Part shown: positions 1 through 10,190 of the stretch, piece by piece | How the letters are laid out: the number at the start of each line of letters is the position of its first letter | Position numbering within the stretch: the stretch's first letter is position 1 | NCBI RefSeq assembly: GCF_036320965.1 | Contig: NC_092255.1 | Coordinates: 10,937,703-11,001,702, forward strand | Direction of reading: 5' to 3' | DNA length: 64,000 nt | Origin: Panulirus ornatus | Taxonomy: Eukaryota; Arthropoda; Malacostraca; Decapoda; Palinuridae | Made by a program: the position numbers and the translations under genes | Notes under the pieces: model-generated | The model's input: the letters and a program-made list of their open reading frames with translations, nothing else | What the model was told of the DNA's origin: nothing | Database searches by the model: none

Positions 1-324
1 AATAGATTTCTTTAATCTTCCTGGCAGGTCTTTTTTTATCTTCCAAAAAAAATATTTTTAGTCTTTCAATTCCGTGTTTATTTAGAGTTCCCGAGTAGTT
101 TTTTTTGAAGTTTTCCAAACAGCAGTTTATTCATCTTCCAAGCAATTTTCAAACAGTTCTTTTAACCAAACAAATCTGTTTTAGTTTTCCAAAAAGCTCT
201 TTTTAAGTATTTTCAACAGTATTTTCGTAACACTAATTTGTTTTTGTCATCTGAACAGATTTTTTTTTCACTCTTCTAAATAGTTCTTATCTAGTCTTCC
301 AAACGGATCTTTTTCGTTCTTCTT
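1..324 (+). repeat. Reference unit A (short, T-rich only)
   Basis: This unit begins at the AATAGATTTCTT landmark and runs to the next landmark at 325. It consists only of degenerate 22-23 bp units and lacks the mixed CTCTGC/CTACC block found in B and C. Diagnostic bases are CAGGTCTTTTTTTATC after TTCCTGG, CCCGAGTAG, and AGCAATTTTC. It can be read as a monomer that lost its mixed block, or as an extra run of about 14 units of 23 bp inserted between C and B. Confidence 0.92.
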
Positions 325-615
325 AATAGATTTCTTCAATCTTCCTGGCTGGTGTTTTGTCTCTTCCAACACTTATTTCTTAGTCTACTAAAGAAATTGA
401 AAAAAAAAGTCGCTTATTGTAACCGACACTCTGCAAAAAGAGTGGCTTGAACGGGTCTCTCCTACGATTATTTATGCAAGCCTGCTACCCAAACATCTGT
501 CCAGAATTCCATCAACACGCAACTACCTACACTCCTAAAAGCATATACTGATCTAATGATATATGTATGGTAGTATGCCTGTACAAATGGAAAAAAAAAA
601 TGGCGAAAAGAGAGG

Positions 616-639
616 CTATCTACCTACCTACCTATCTAC
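616..639 (+). repeat. (CTAC)n tract in B
   Basis: Interrupted CTAC tetranucleotide tract with CTATCTAC ends, in the reference B monomer. It is present in every B copy and marks the position where C and E monomers carry extra module sequence. Confidence 0.8.
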
Positions 640-699
640 AAATGGAAAATAAATTTGCCTTAATTTTACCTCAACTCTGCAAAAAAAGGACTTTTTATG

Positions 700-721
700 C
701 AGGCTTTTTTACGCAAGCCTG
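700..721. other. Perfect short inverted repeat in B
   Basis: CAGGCTT (700-706) and AAGCCTG (715-721) are exact reverse complements separated by an 8-base loop. The element recurs in every clean B monomer. In C the equivalent stretch has GCGGGCTT and AAGTGTGG, so the stem is broken. It could form a small hairpin in single-stranded DNA or RNA; no function is shown. Confidence 0.6.
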
Positions 722-822
722 GTACCCATTCCAGAAATCCAGTAATCCAACAACACGCACCTACCTACACTCTTAAACGCACATACCGATCCATTGAGAT
801 ATATATGGCTTGCAAACAGACT

Positions 823-1245
823 TTCTTTTAATCTTTCAAATTTTTCTTGTTTTTATTAGTTTTCTTAACAAATCTCTTTTTACTCTTCAAAAAAAAATAT
901 TTTTAGTCTTTCAATTCCGTGTTTATTTAGAGTTCCCGAATTGTTTTTTTGAAGTTTTCCAAACAGCAGTTTATTCATCTTCCAAGCAGTTTTTCAAACA
1001 GTTCTTTTAACCAAACAAATCTGTTTTAGTTTTCCAAAAAGCTCTTTTTAAGTATTTTCAACAGTATTTTCGTTACACTAATTTGTTTTTTCATCTGAAA
1101 AGATTTTTTTTTCACTCTTCTAAATAGTTCTTATCTAGTCTTCCAAACGGATCTTTTTCGTTTTTCTTAATAGATTTCTTTAATCTTCCTGGCAGGTGTT
1201 TTGTATCTTCCAACACTTATTTCTTAGTCTACTAAACAAATTGAA
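823..1245 (+). repeat. 23-bp degenerate tandem block (reference T-rich block)
   Basis: The T-rich block between the B and C mixed blocks divides into about 18 units of mostly 22-24 bp that start CTTC or TTTC, continue with an A-rich step (YAAA), and end in a T-run plus AGT, AAT or TAT. The clearest run, with exact lengths, is 1117-1139, 1140-1162, 1163-1184, 1185-1206 and 1207-1228 (23, 23, 22, 22, 22 bp). The same register continues upstream through CTTTCAATTCC, TTCCCGAATTG, TTTTCCAAACAG and CTTCCAAGCAG. The monomer landmark is itself one of these units. Confidence 0.85.
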
Positions 1246-1271
1246 AAAAAAATCGCTTATTGTAACATACA

Positions 1272-1710
1272 CTCTGCAAAAAGAGTGACTTGAACGGGTC
1301 TCTCCTACGATAATTTATGCATGCGTGCTGCCCAAACATCTGTCCAGTATTCCATCAACACGCAACTACCTACACTCCTAAAAGCATATACTGATCTAAT
1401 GAGATATGTATGGTAGTATGCCTGTACAAATGGAAAAAGAAATGGGAAAAAGAGGGGCTACCTACATACCTACCTACCTACCTACACTCTTAAAAGCACA
1501 TTCTGATCAATTAAGATATGTATGATTAGGTACATATACAAATGGAAAATAAATTTGCTTAATTTTACCTCCGCTCTGCAAAAAAAGGACTTTTTATGCG
1601 GGCTTTTTTATGCAAGTGTGGTACCCATTCCAGAAATCCAGTAATCCAACAACACGCACCTACCTACACTTTTAAACGCACATACCGATCCATTGAGATA
1701 TATATGGCTT
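1272..1710 (+). repeat. Mixed block of C: three partial modules
   Basis: CTCTGC starts occur at 1272 and 1574. The CTACACTC/GATC segment occurs three times: CTCCTAAAAGC from about 1374, CTCTTAAAAGC from about 1486, and CTTTTAAACGC from about 1668. The middle copy lies directly after the CTAC tract and is absent from B. It accounts for most of the length difference between the mixed blocks. Confidence 0.75.
1458..1485 (+). repeat. (CTAC)n tract in C
   Basis: The tetranucleotide tract of C is longer than that of B and has a CTACATAC interruption. It runs straight into the extra CACTCTTAAAAGCAC segment of C. Confidence 0.8.
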
Positions 1711-2040
1711 GCAAACAGACTTTCTTTTAATCTTTCAAATTTTTCTTTTTTTTGTTAGTTTTCTTAACAAATCTCTTTTTATTCTTCTAAAAAAAATATT
1801 TTTTGTCTTTCACTTCCGTGTTTATTTAGAGTTCCCGAGTTGTTTTTTTTTCATCTTCCAACCAGTATTTCAAACAATTCTTTTAACAAAACAGATGTTT
1901 TAGTTTTCCAAAAGCTCTTTTTAAGTATTTTCAACAATATTTTCACAACACTAATTTATATTTGTCATCTGAACAGATTTTTTTTTCACTTCTAAATAGT
2001 TCTTATCTAGTCATCCAAACGGATCTTTTTCGTTCTTCTT

Positions 2041-4077
2041 AATAGATTTCTTTAATCTTCCTGGCAGGTCTTTTTTTATCTTCCAAAAAAAATATTTTTA
2101 GTCTTTCAATTCCGTGTTTATTTAGAGTTCCCGAGTAGTTTTTTTTGAAGTTTTCCAAACAGCAGTTTATTCATCTTCCAAGCAATTTTCAAACAGTTCT
2201 TTTAACCAAACAAATCTGTTTTAGTTTTCCAAAAAGCTCTTTTTAAGTATTTTCAACAGTATTTTCGTAACACTAATTTGTTTTTGTCATCTGAACAGAT
2301 TTTTTTTTCACTCTTCTAAATAGTTCTTATCTAGTCTTCCAAACGGATCTTTTTCGTTCTTCTTAATAGATTTCTTCAATCTTCCTGGCTGGTGTTTTGT
2401 CTCTTCCAACACTTATTTCTTAGTCTACTAAAGAAATTGAAAAAAAAGTCGCTTATTGTAACCGACACTCTGCAAAAAGAGTGGCTTGAACGGGTCTCTC
2501 CTACGATTATTTATGCAAGCCTGCTACCCAAACATCTGTCCAGAATTCCATCAACACGCAACTACCTACACTCCTAAAAGCATATACTGATCTAATGATA
2601 TATGTATGGTAGTATGCCTGTACAAATGGAAAAAAAAAATGGCGAAAAGAGAGGCTATCTACCTACCTACCTATCTACAAATGGAAAATAAATTTGCTTA
2701 ATTTTACCTCAACTCTGCAAAAAAAGGACTTTTTATGCAGGCTTTTTTACGCAAGCCTGGTACCCATTCCAGAAATCCAGTAATCCAACAACACGCACCT
2801 ACCTACACTCTTAAACGCACATACCGATCCATTGAGATATATATGGCTTGCAAACAGACTTTCTTTTAATCTTTCAAATTTTTCTTGTTTTTATTAGTTT
2901 TCTTAACAAATCTCTTTTTACTCTTCAAAAAAAAATATTTTTAGTCTTTCAATTCCGTGTTTATTTAGAGTTCCCGAATTGTTTTTTTGAAGTTTTCCAA
3001 ACAGCAGTTTATTCATCTTCCAAGCAGTTTTTCAAACAGTTCTTTTAACCAAACAAATCTGTTTTAGTTTTCCAAAAAGCTCTTTTTAAGTATTTTCAAC
3101 AGTATTTTCGTTACACTAATTTGTTTTTTCATCTGAAAAGATTTTTTTTTCACTCTTCTAAATAGTTCTTATCTAGTCTTCCAAACGGATCTTTTTCGTT
3201 TTTCTTAATAGATTTCTTTAATCTTCCTGGCAGGTGTTTTGTATCTTCCAACACTTATTTCTTAGTCTACTAAACAAATTGAAAAAAAAATCGCTTATTG
3301 TAACATACACTCTGCAAAAAGAGTGACTTGAACGGGTCTCTCCTACGATAATTTATGCATGCGTGCTGCCCAAACATCTGTCCAGTATTCCATCAACACG
3401 CAACTACCTACACTCCTAAAAGCATATACTGATCTAATGAGATATGTATGGTAGTATGCCTGTACAAATGGAAAAAGAAATGGGAAAAAGAGGGGCTACC
3501 TACATACCTACCTACCTACCTACACTCTTAAAAGCACATTCTGATCAATTAAGATATGTATGATTAGGTACATATACAAATGGAAAATAAATTTGCTTAA
3601 TTTTACCTCCGCTCTGCAAAAAAAGGACTTTTTATGCGGGCTTTTTTATGCAAGTGTGGTACCCATTCCAGAAATCCAGTAATCCAACAACACGCACCTA
3701 CCTACACTTTTAAACGCACATACCGATCCATTGAGATATATATGGCTTGCAAACAGACTTTCTTTTAATCTTTCAAATTTTTCTTTTTTTTGTTAGTTTT
3801 CTTAACAAATCTCTTTTTATTCTTCTAAAAAAAATATTTTTTGTCTTTCACTTCCGTGTTTATTTAGAGTTCCCGAGTTGTTTTTTTTCATCTTCCAACC
3901 AGTATTTCAAACAATTCTTTTAACAAAACAGATGTTTTAGTTTTCCAAAAGCTCTTTTTAAGTATTTTCAACAATATTTTCACAACACTAATTTATATTT
4001 GTCATCTGAACAGATTTTTTTTTCACTTCTAAATAGTTCTTATCTAGTCATCCAAACGGATCTTTTTCGTTCTTCTT
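2041..4077 (+). repeat. HOR 2 (A-B-C, 2,037 bp)
   Basis: A 2041-2364, B 2365-3206, C 3207-4077. Nearly base-identical to its neighbours. Confidence 0.93.
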
Positions 4078-6116
4078 AATAGATTTCTTTAATCTTCCTG
4101 GCAGGTCTTTTTTTATCTTCCAAAAAAAATATTTTTAGTCTTTCAATTCCGTGTTTATTTAGAGTTCCCGAGTAGTTTTTTTTGAAGTTTTCCAAACAGC
4201 AGTTTATTCATCTTCCAAGCAATTTTCAAACAGTTCTTTTAACCAAACAAATCTGTTTTAGTTTTCCAAAAAGCTCTTTTTAAGTATTTTCAACAGTATT
4301 TTCGTAACACTAATTTGTTTTTGTCATCTGAACAGATTTTTTTTTCACTCTTCTAAATAGTTCTTATCTAGTCTTCCAAACGGATCTTTTTCGTTCTTCT
4401 TAATAGATTTCTTCAATCTTCCTGGCTGGTGTTTTGTCTCTTCCAACACTTATTTCTTAGTCTACTAAAGAAATTGAAAAAAAAGTCGCTTATTGTAACC
4501 GACACTCTGCAAAAAGAGTGGCTTGAACGGGTCTCTCCTACGATTATTTATGCAAGCCTGCTACCCAAACATCTGTCCAGAATTCCATCAACACGCAACT
4601 ACCTACACTCCTAAAAGCATATACTGATCTAATGATATATGTATGGTAGTATGCCTGTACAAATGGAAAAAAAAAATGGCGAAAAGAGAGGCTATCTACC
4701 TACCTACCTATCTACAAATGGAAAATAAATTTGCTTAATTTTACCTCAACTCTGCAAAAAAAGGACTTTTTATGCAGGCTTTTTTACGCAAGCCTGGTAC
4801 CCATTCCAGAAATCCAGTAATCCAACAACACGCACCTACCTACACTCTTAAACGCACATACCGATCCATTGAGATATATATGGCTTGCAAACAGACTTTC
4901 TTTTAATCTTTCAAATTTTTCTTGTTTTTATTAGTTTTCTTAACAAATCTCTTTTTACTCTTCAAAAAAAAATATTTTTAGTCTTTCAATTCCGTGTTTA
5001 TTTAGAGTTCCCGAATTGTTTTTTTGAAGTTTTCCAAACAGCAGTTTATTCATCTTCCAAGCAGTTTTTCAAACAGTTCTTTTAACCAAACAAATCTGTT
5101 TTAGTTTTCCAAAAAGCTCTTTTTAAGTATTTTCAACAGTATTTTCGTTACACTAATTTGTTTTTTCATCTGAAAAGATTTTTTTTTCACTCTTCTAAAT
5201 AGTTCTTATCTAGTCTTCCAAACGGATCTTTTTCGTTTTTCTTAATAGATTTCTTTAATCTTCCTGGCAGGTGTTTTGTATCTTCCAACACTTATTTCTT
5301 AGTCTACTAAACAAATTGAAAAAAAAATCGCTTATTGTAACATACACTCTGCAAAAAGAGTGACTTGAACGGGTCTCTCCTACGATAATTTATGCATGCG
5401 TGCTGCCCAAACATCTGTCCAGTATTCCATCAACACGCAACTACCTACACTCCTAAAAGCATATACTGATCTAATGAGATATGTATGGTAGTATGCCTGT
5501 ACAAATGGAAAAAGAAATGGGAAAAAGAGGGGCTACCTACATACCTACCTACCTACCTACACTCTTAAAAGCACATTCTGATCAATTAAGATATGTATGA
5601 TTAGGTACATATACAAATGGAAAATAAATTTGCTTAATTTTACCTCCGCTCTGCAAAAAAAGGACTTTTTATGCGGGCTTTTTTATGCAAGTGTGGTACC
5701 CATTCCAGAAATCCAGTAATCCAACAACACGCACCTACCTACACTTTTAAACGCACATACCGATCCATTGAGATATATATGGCTTGCAAACAGACTTTCT
5801 TTTAATCTTTCAAATTTTTCTTTTTTTTGTTAGTTTTCTTAACAAATCTCTTTTTATTCTTCTAAAAAAAATATTTTTTGTCTTTCACTTCCGTGTTTAT
5901 TTAGAGTTCCCGAGTTGTTTTTTTTTCATCTTCCAACCAGTATTTCAAACAATTCTTTTAACAAAACAGATGTTTTAGTTTTCCAAAAGCTCTTTTTAAG
6001 TATTTTCAACAATATTTTCACAACACTAATTTATATTTGTCATCTGAACAGATTTTTTTTTTCACTTCTAAATAGTTCTTATCTAGTCATCCAAACGGAT
6101 CTTTTTCGTTCTTCTT
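4078..6116 (+). repeat. HOR 3 (A-B-C, 2,039 bp)
   Basis: A 4078-4401, B 4402-5243, C 5244-6116. The differences from HOR 2 are homopolymer length changes near the end of C. Confidence 0.93.
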
Positions 6117-8153
6117 AATAGATTTCTTTAATCTTCCTGGCAGGTCTTTTTTTATCTTCCAAAAAAAATATTTTTAGTCTTTCAATTCCGTGTTTATTTA
6201 GAGTTCCCGAGTAGTTTTTTTTGAAGTTTTCCAAACAGCAGTTTATTCATCTTCCAAGCAATTTTCAAACAGTTCTTTTAACCAAACAAATCTGTTTTAG
6301 TTTTCCAAAAAGCTCTTTTTAAGTATTTTCAACAGTATTTTCGTAACACTAATTTGTTTTTGTCATCTGAACAGATTTTTTTTTCACTCTTCTAAATAGT
6401 TCTTATCTAGTCTTCCAAACGGATCTTTTTCGTTCTTCTTAATAGATTTCTTCAATCTTCCTGGCTGGTGTTTTGTCTCTTCCAACACTTATTTCTTAGT
6501 CTACTAAAGAAATTGAAAAAAAAGTCGCTTATTGTAACCGACACTCTGCAAAAAGAGTGGCTTGAACGGGTCTCTCCTACGATTATTTATGCAAGCCTGC
6601 TACCCAAACATCTGTCCAGAATTCCATCAACACGCAACTACCTACACTCCTAAAAGCATATACTGATCTAATGATATATATATGGTAGTATGCCTGTACA
6701 AATGGAAAAAAAAAATGGCGAAAAGAGAGGCTATCTACCTACCTACCTATCTACAAATGGAAAATAAATTTGCTTAATTTTACCTCAACTCTGCAAAAAA
6801 AGGACTTTTTATGCAGGCTTTTTTACGCAAGCCTGGTACCCATTCCAGAAATCCAGTAATCCAACAACACGCACCTACCTACACTCTTAAACGCACATAC
6901 CGATCCATTGAGATATATATGGCTTGCAAACAGACTTTCTTTTAATCTTTCAAATTTTTCTTGTTTTTATTAGTTTTCTTAACAAATCTCTTTTTACTCT
7001 TCAAAAAAAAATATTTTTAGTCTTTCAATTCCGTGTTTATTTAGAGTTCCCGAATTGTTTTTTTGAAGTTTTCCAAACAGCAGTTTATTCATCTTCCAAG
7101 CAGTTTTTCAAACAGTTCTTTTAACCAAACAAATCTGTTTTAGTTTTCCAAAAAGCTCTTTTTAAGTATTTTCAACAGTATTTTCGTTACACTAATTTGT
7201 TTTTTCATCTGAAAAGATTTTTTTTTCACTCTTCTAAATAGTTCTTATCTAGTCTTCCAAACGGATCTTTTTCGTTTTTCTTAATAGATTTCTTTAATCT
7301 TCCTGGCAGGTGTTTTGTATCTTCCAACACTTATTTCTTAGTCTACTAAACAAATTGAAAAAAAAATCGCTTATTGTAACATACACTCTGCAAAAAGAGT
7401 GACTTGAACGGGTCTCTCCTACGATAATTTATGCATGCGTGCTGCCCAAACATCTGTCCAGTATTCCATCAACACGCAACTACCTACACTCCTAAAAGCA
7501 TATACTGATCTAATGAGATATGTATGGTAGTATGCCTGTACAAATGGAAAAAGAAATGGGAAAAAGAGGGGCTACCTACATACCTACCTACCTACCTACA
7601 CTCTTAAAAGCACATTCTGATCAATTAAGATATGTATGATTAGGTACATATACAAATGGAAAATAAATTTGCTTAATTTTACCTCCGCTCTGCAAAAAAA
7701 GGACTTTTTATGCGGGCTTTTTTATGCAAGTGTGGTACCCATTCCAGAAATCCAGTAATCCAACAACACGCACCTACCTACACTTTTAAACGCACATACC
7801 GATCCATTGAGATATATATGGCTTGCAAACAGACTTTCTTTTAATCTTTCAAATTTTTCTTTTTTTTGTTAGTTTTCTTAACAAATCTCTTTTTATTCTT
7901 CTAAAAAAAATATTTTTTGTCTTTCACTTCCGTGTTTATTTAGAGTTCCCGAGTTGTTTTTTTTCATCTTCCAACCAGTATTTCAAACAATTCTTTTAAC
8001 AAAACAGATGTTTTAGTTTTCCAAAAGCTCTTTTTAAGTATTTTCAACAATATTTTCACAACACTAATTTATATTTGTCATCTGAACAGATTTTTTTTTC
8101 ACTTCTAAATAGTTCTTATCTAGTCATCCAAACGGATCTTTTTCGTTCTTCTT
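6117..8153 (+). repeat. HOR 4 (A-B-C, 2,037 bp)
   Basis: A 6117-6440, B 6441-7282, C 7283-8153. B carries ATATATATATGG near 6674 instead of the ATATATGTATGG of HORs 1-3, a variant also seen in HORs 10, 11, 13 and 15. Confidence 0.93.
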
Positions 8154-10190
8154 AATAGATTTCTTTAATCTTCCTGGCAGGTCTTTTTTTATCTTCCAAA
8201 AAAAATATTTTTAGTCTTTCAATTCCGTGTTTATTTAGAGTTCCCGAGTAGTTTTTTTTGAAGTTTTCCAAACAGCAGTTTATTCATCTTCCAAGCAATT
8301 TTCAAACAGTTCTTTTAACCAAACAAATCTGTTTTAGTTTTCCAAAAAGCTCTTTTTAAGTATTTTCAACAGTATTTTCGTAACACTAATTTGTTTTTGT
8401 CATCTGAACAGATTTTTTTTTCACTCTTCTAAATAGTTCTTATCTAGTCTTCCAAACGGATCTTTTTCGTTCTTCTTAATAGATTTCTTCAATCTTCCTG
8501 GCTGGTGTTTTGTCTCTTCCAACACTTATTTCTTAGTCTACTAAAGAAATTGAAAAAAAAGTCGCTTATTGTAACCGACACTCTGCAAAAAGAGTGGCTT
8601 GAACGGGTCTCTCCTACGATTATTTATGCAAGCCTGCTACCCAAACATCTGTCCAGAATTCCATCAACACGCAACTACCTACACTCCTAAAAGCATATAC
8701 TGATCTAATGATATATGTATGGTAGTATGCCTGTACAAATGGAAAAAAAAAATGGCGAAAAGAGAGGCTATCTACCTACCTACCTATCTACAAATGGAAA
8801 ATAAATTTGCTTAATTTTACCTCAACTCTGCAAAAAAAGGACTTTTTATGCAGGCTTTTTTACGCAAGCCTGGTACCCATTCCAGAAATCCAGTAATCCA
8901 ACAACACGCACCTACCTACACTCTTAAACGCACATACCGATCCATTGAGATATATATGGCTTGCAAACAGACTTTCTTTTAATCTTTCAAATTTTTCTTG
9001 TTTTTATTAGTTTTCTTAACAAATCTCTTTTTACTCTTCAAAAAAAAATATTTTTAGTCTTTCAATTCCGTGTTTATTTAGAGTTCCCGAATTGTTTTTT
9101 TGAAGTTTTCCAAACAGCAGTTTATTCATCTTCCAAGCAGTTTTTCAAACAGTTCTTTTAACCAAACAAATCTGTTTTAGTTTTCCAAAAAGCTCTTTTT
9201 AAGTATTTTCAACAGTATTTTCGTTACACTAATTTGTTTTTTCATCTGAAAAGATTTTTTTTTCACTCTTCTAAATAGTTCTTATCTAGTCTTCCAAACG
9301 GATCTTTTTCGTTTTTCTTAATAGATTTCTTTAATCTTCCTGGCAGGTGTTTTGTATCTTCCAACACTTATTTCTTAGTCTACTAAACAAATTGAAAAAA
9401 AAATCGCTTATTGTAACATACACTCTGCAAAAAGAGTGACTTGAACGGGTCTCTCCTACGATAATTTATGCATGCGTGCTGCCCAAACATCTGTCCAGTA
9501 TTCCATCAACACGCAACTACCTACACTCCTAAAAGCATATACTGATCTAATGAGATATGTATGGTAGTATGCCTGTACAAATGGAAAAAGAAATGGGAAA
9601 AAGAGGGGCTACCTACATACCTACCTACCTACCTACACTCTTAAAAGCACATTCTGATCAATTAAGATATGTATGATTAGGTACATATACAAATGGAAAA
9701 TAAATTTGCTTAATTTTACCTCCGCTCTGCAAAAAAAGGACTTTTTATGCGGGCTTTTTTATGCAAGTGTGGTACCCATTCCAGAAATCCAGTAATCCAA
9801 CAACACGCACCTACCTACACTTTTAAACGCACATACCGATCCATTGAGATATATATGGCTTGCAAACAGACTTTCTTTTAATCTTTCAAATTTTTCTTTT
9901 TTTTGTTAGTTTTCTTAACAAATCTCTTTTTATTCTTCTAAAAAAAATATTTTTTGTCTTTCACTTCCGTGTTTATTTAGAGTTCCCGAGTTGTTTTTTT
10001 TCATCTTCCAACCAGTATTTCAAACAATTCTTTTAACAAAACAGATGTTTTAGTTTTCCAAAAGCTCTTTTTAAGTATTTTCAACAATATTTTCACAACA
10101 CTAATTTATATTTGTCATCTGAACAGATTTTTTTTTCACTTCTAAATAGTTCTTATCTAGTCATCCAAACGGATCTTTTTCGTTCTTCTT
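8154..10190 (+). repeat. HOR 5 (A-B-C, 2,037 bp)
   Basis: A 8154-8477, B 8478-9319, C 9320-10190. No notable variant. Confidence 0.93.

Larger units (their letters stand above)
429..822 (+). repeat. Mixed block of B: two diverged modules
   Basis: Two modules begin with CTCTGCAAAAA at 429 and 675. Each continues with a TATGCA-containing stretch, AAGCCTG followed by TACCCA, CCAG, a CAACACGCA step, CTACCTACACTC, and GATC followed by ATATATG or ATATATATGG. Module 1 is extended by ACAAATGG, a CTAC tract and TTTGCCTTAATTTTACCTC before module 2 starts. The two are clearly homologous but diverged, so an internal duplication predates the B/C split. Confidence 0.75.
325..1168 (+). repeat. Reference monomer B
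   Basis: Full monomer of 844 bp (841-842 bp in the other clean copies). Diagnostic features are GGCTGGTGTTTTGTCTC near the start, AAAGAAATTG, CCGACACTC, GATTATTTATGCAAGCC, a GAATTC site at 504, GCAGGC/AAGCCTGG, and CCCGAATTG. It holds two modules beginning CTCTGC (429 and 675) followed by T-rich 23-bp units. Compared with C it lacks about 55 bp after the CTAC tract. Confidence 0.92.
1..2040 (+). repeat. HOR 1 (A-B-C, 2,040 bp)
   Basis: Reference copy: A 1-324, B 325-1168, C 1169-2040. It differs from HOR 2 only by a few single bases, such as one extra A in the run near 404 and one extra C near 655. Confidence 0.93.
1169..2040 (+). repeat. Reference monomer C
   Basis: Full monomer of 872 bp. 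Diagnostic features are GGCAGGTGTTTTGTATC, AAACAAATTG, AACATACACTC, GATAATTTATGCATGCG, CAGTATTCC (no EcoRI site), GCGGGC/AAGTGTGG, CCCGAGTTG with TTTTTTTCATC, and CATCCAAACGG near its end. Its mixed block holds three copies of the CTACACTC-to-GATC segment (about 1369, 1481 and 1664), one more than B. Confidence 0.92.

Noticed and set aside
429..510. tRNA-like gene on the minus strand around the B-box-like motif
   Set aside because: The flanks of GTTCAAGCC do not form a five-base T-arm stem, no anticodon or acceptor stem can be drawn, and an A box is lacking.
810..1010. 66-codon ORF repeated in most B monomers (also 2848, 4885, 6924, 8961 and so on), with related 61- and 64-codon ORFs
   Set aside because: The frame is kept because the DNA is homogenised, not because of selection: a one-base change in an A-run near 11,080 removes it in HOR 6, the predicted peptides are simple Phe/Leu-rich translations of T-rich units, and there is no start context or neighbouring gene.
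1140..1165. Possible CENP-B box in CTTCCAAACGG/TTTTTCG or CTTCGAAACGG
   Set aside because: Neither strand fits the core pattern NTTCGNNNNANNCGGGN; the spacing between TTCG and CGG is wrong.
823..1245. Regular 22-23 bp repeats resembling a CRISPR array
   Set aside because: The units adjoin directly with no unique spacers, are degenerate, and sit in a 2-kb HOR without cas genes.
1458..1485. CCTA-rich tract as a telomeric repeat
   Set aside because: It is short, interrupted and tetranucleotide, and occurs inside each monomer. It does not match any telomere repeat I know.
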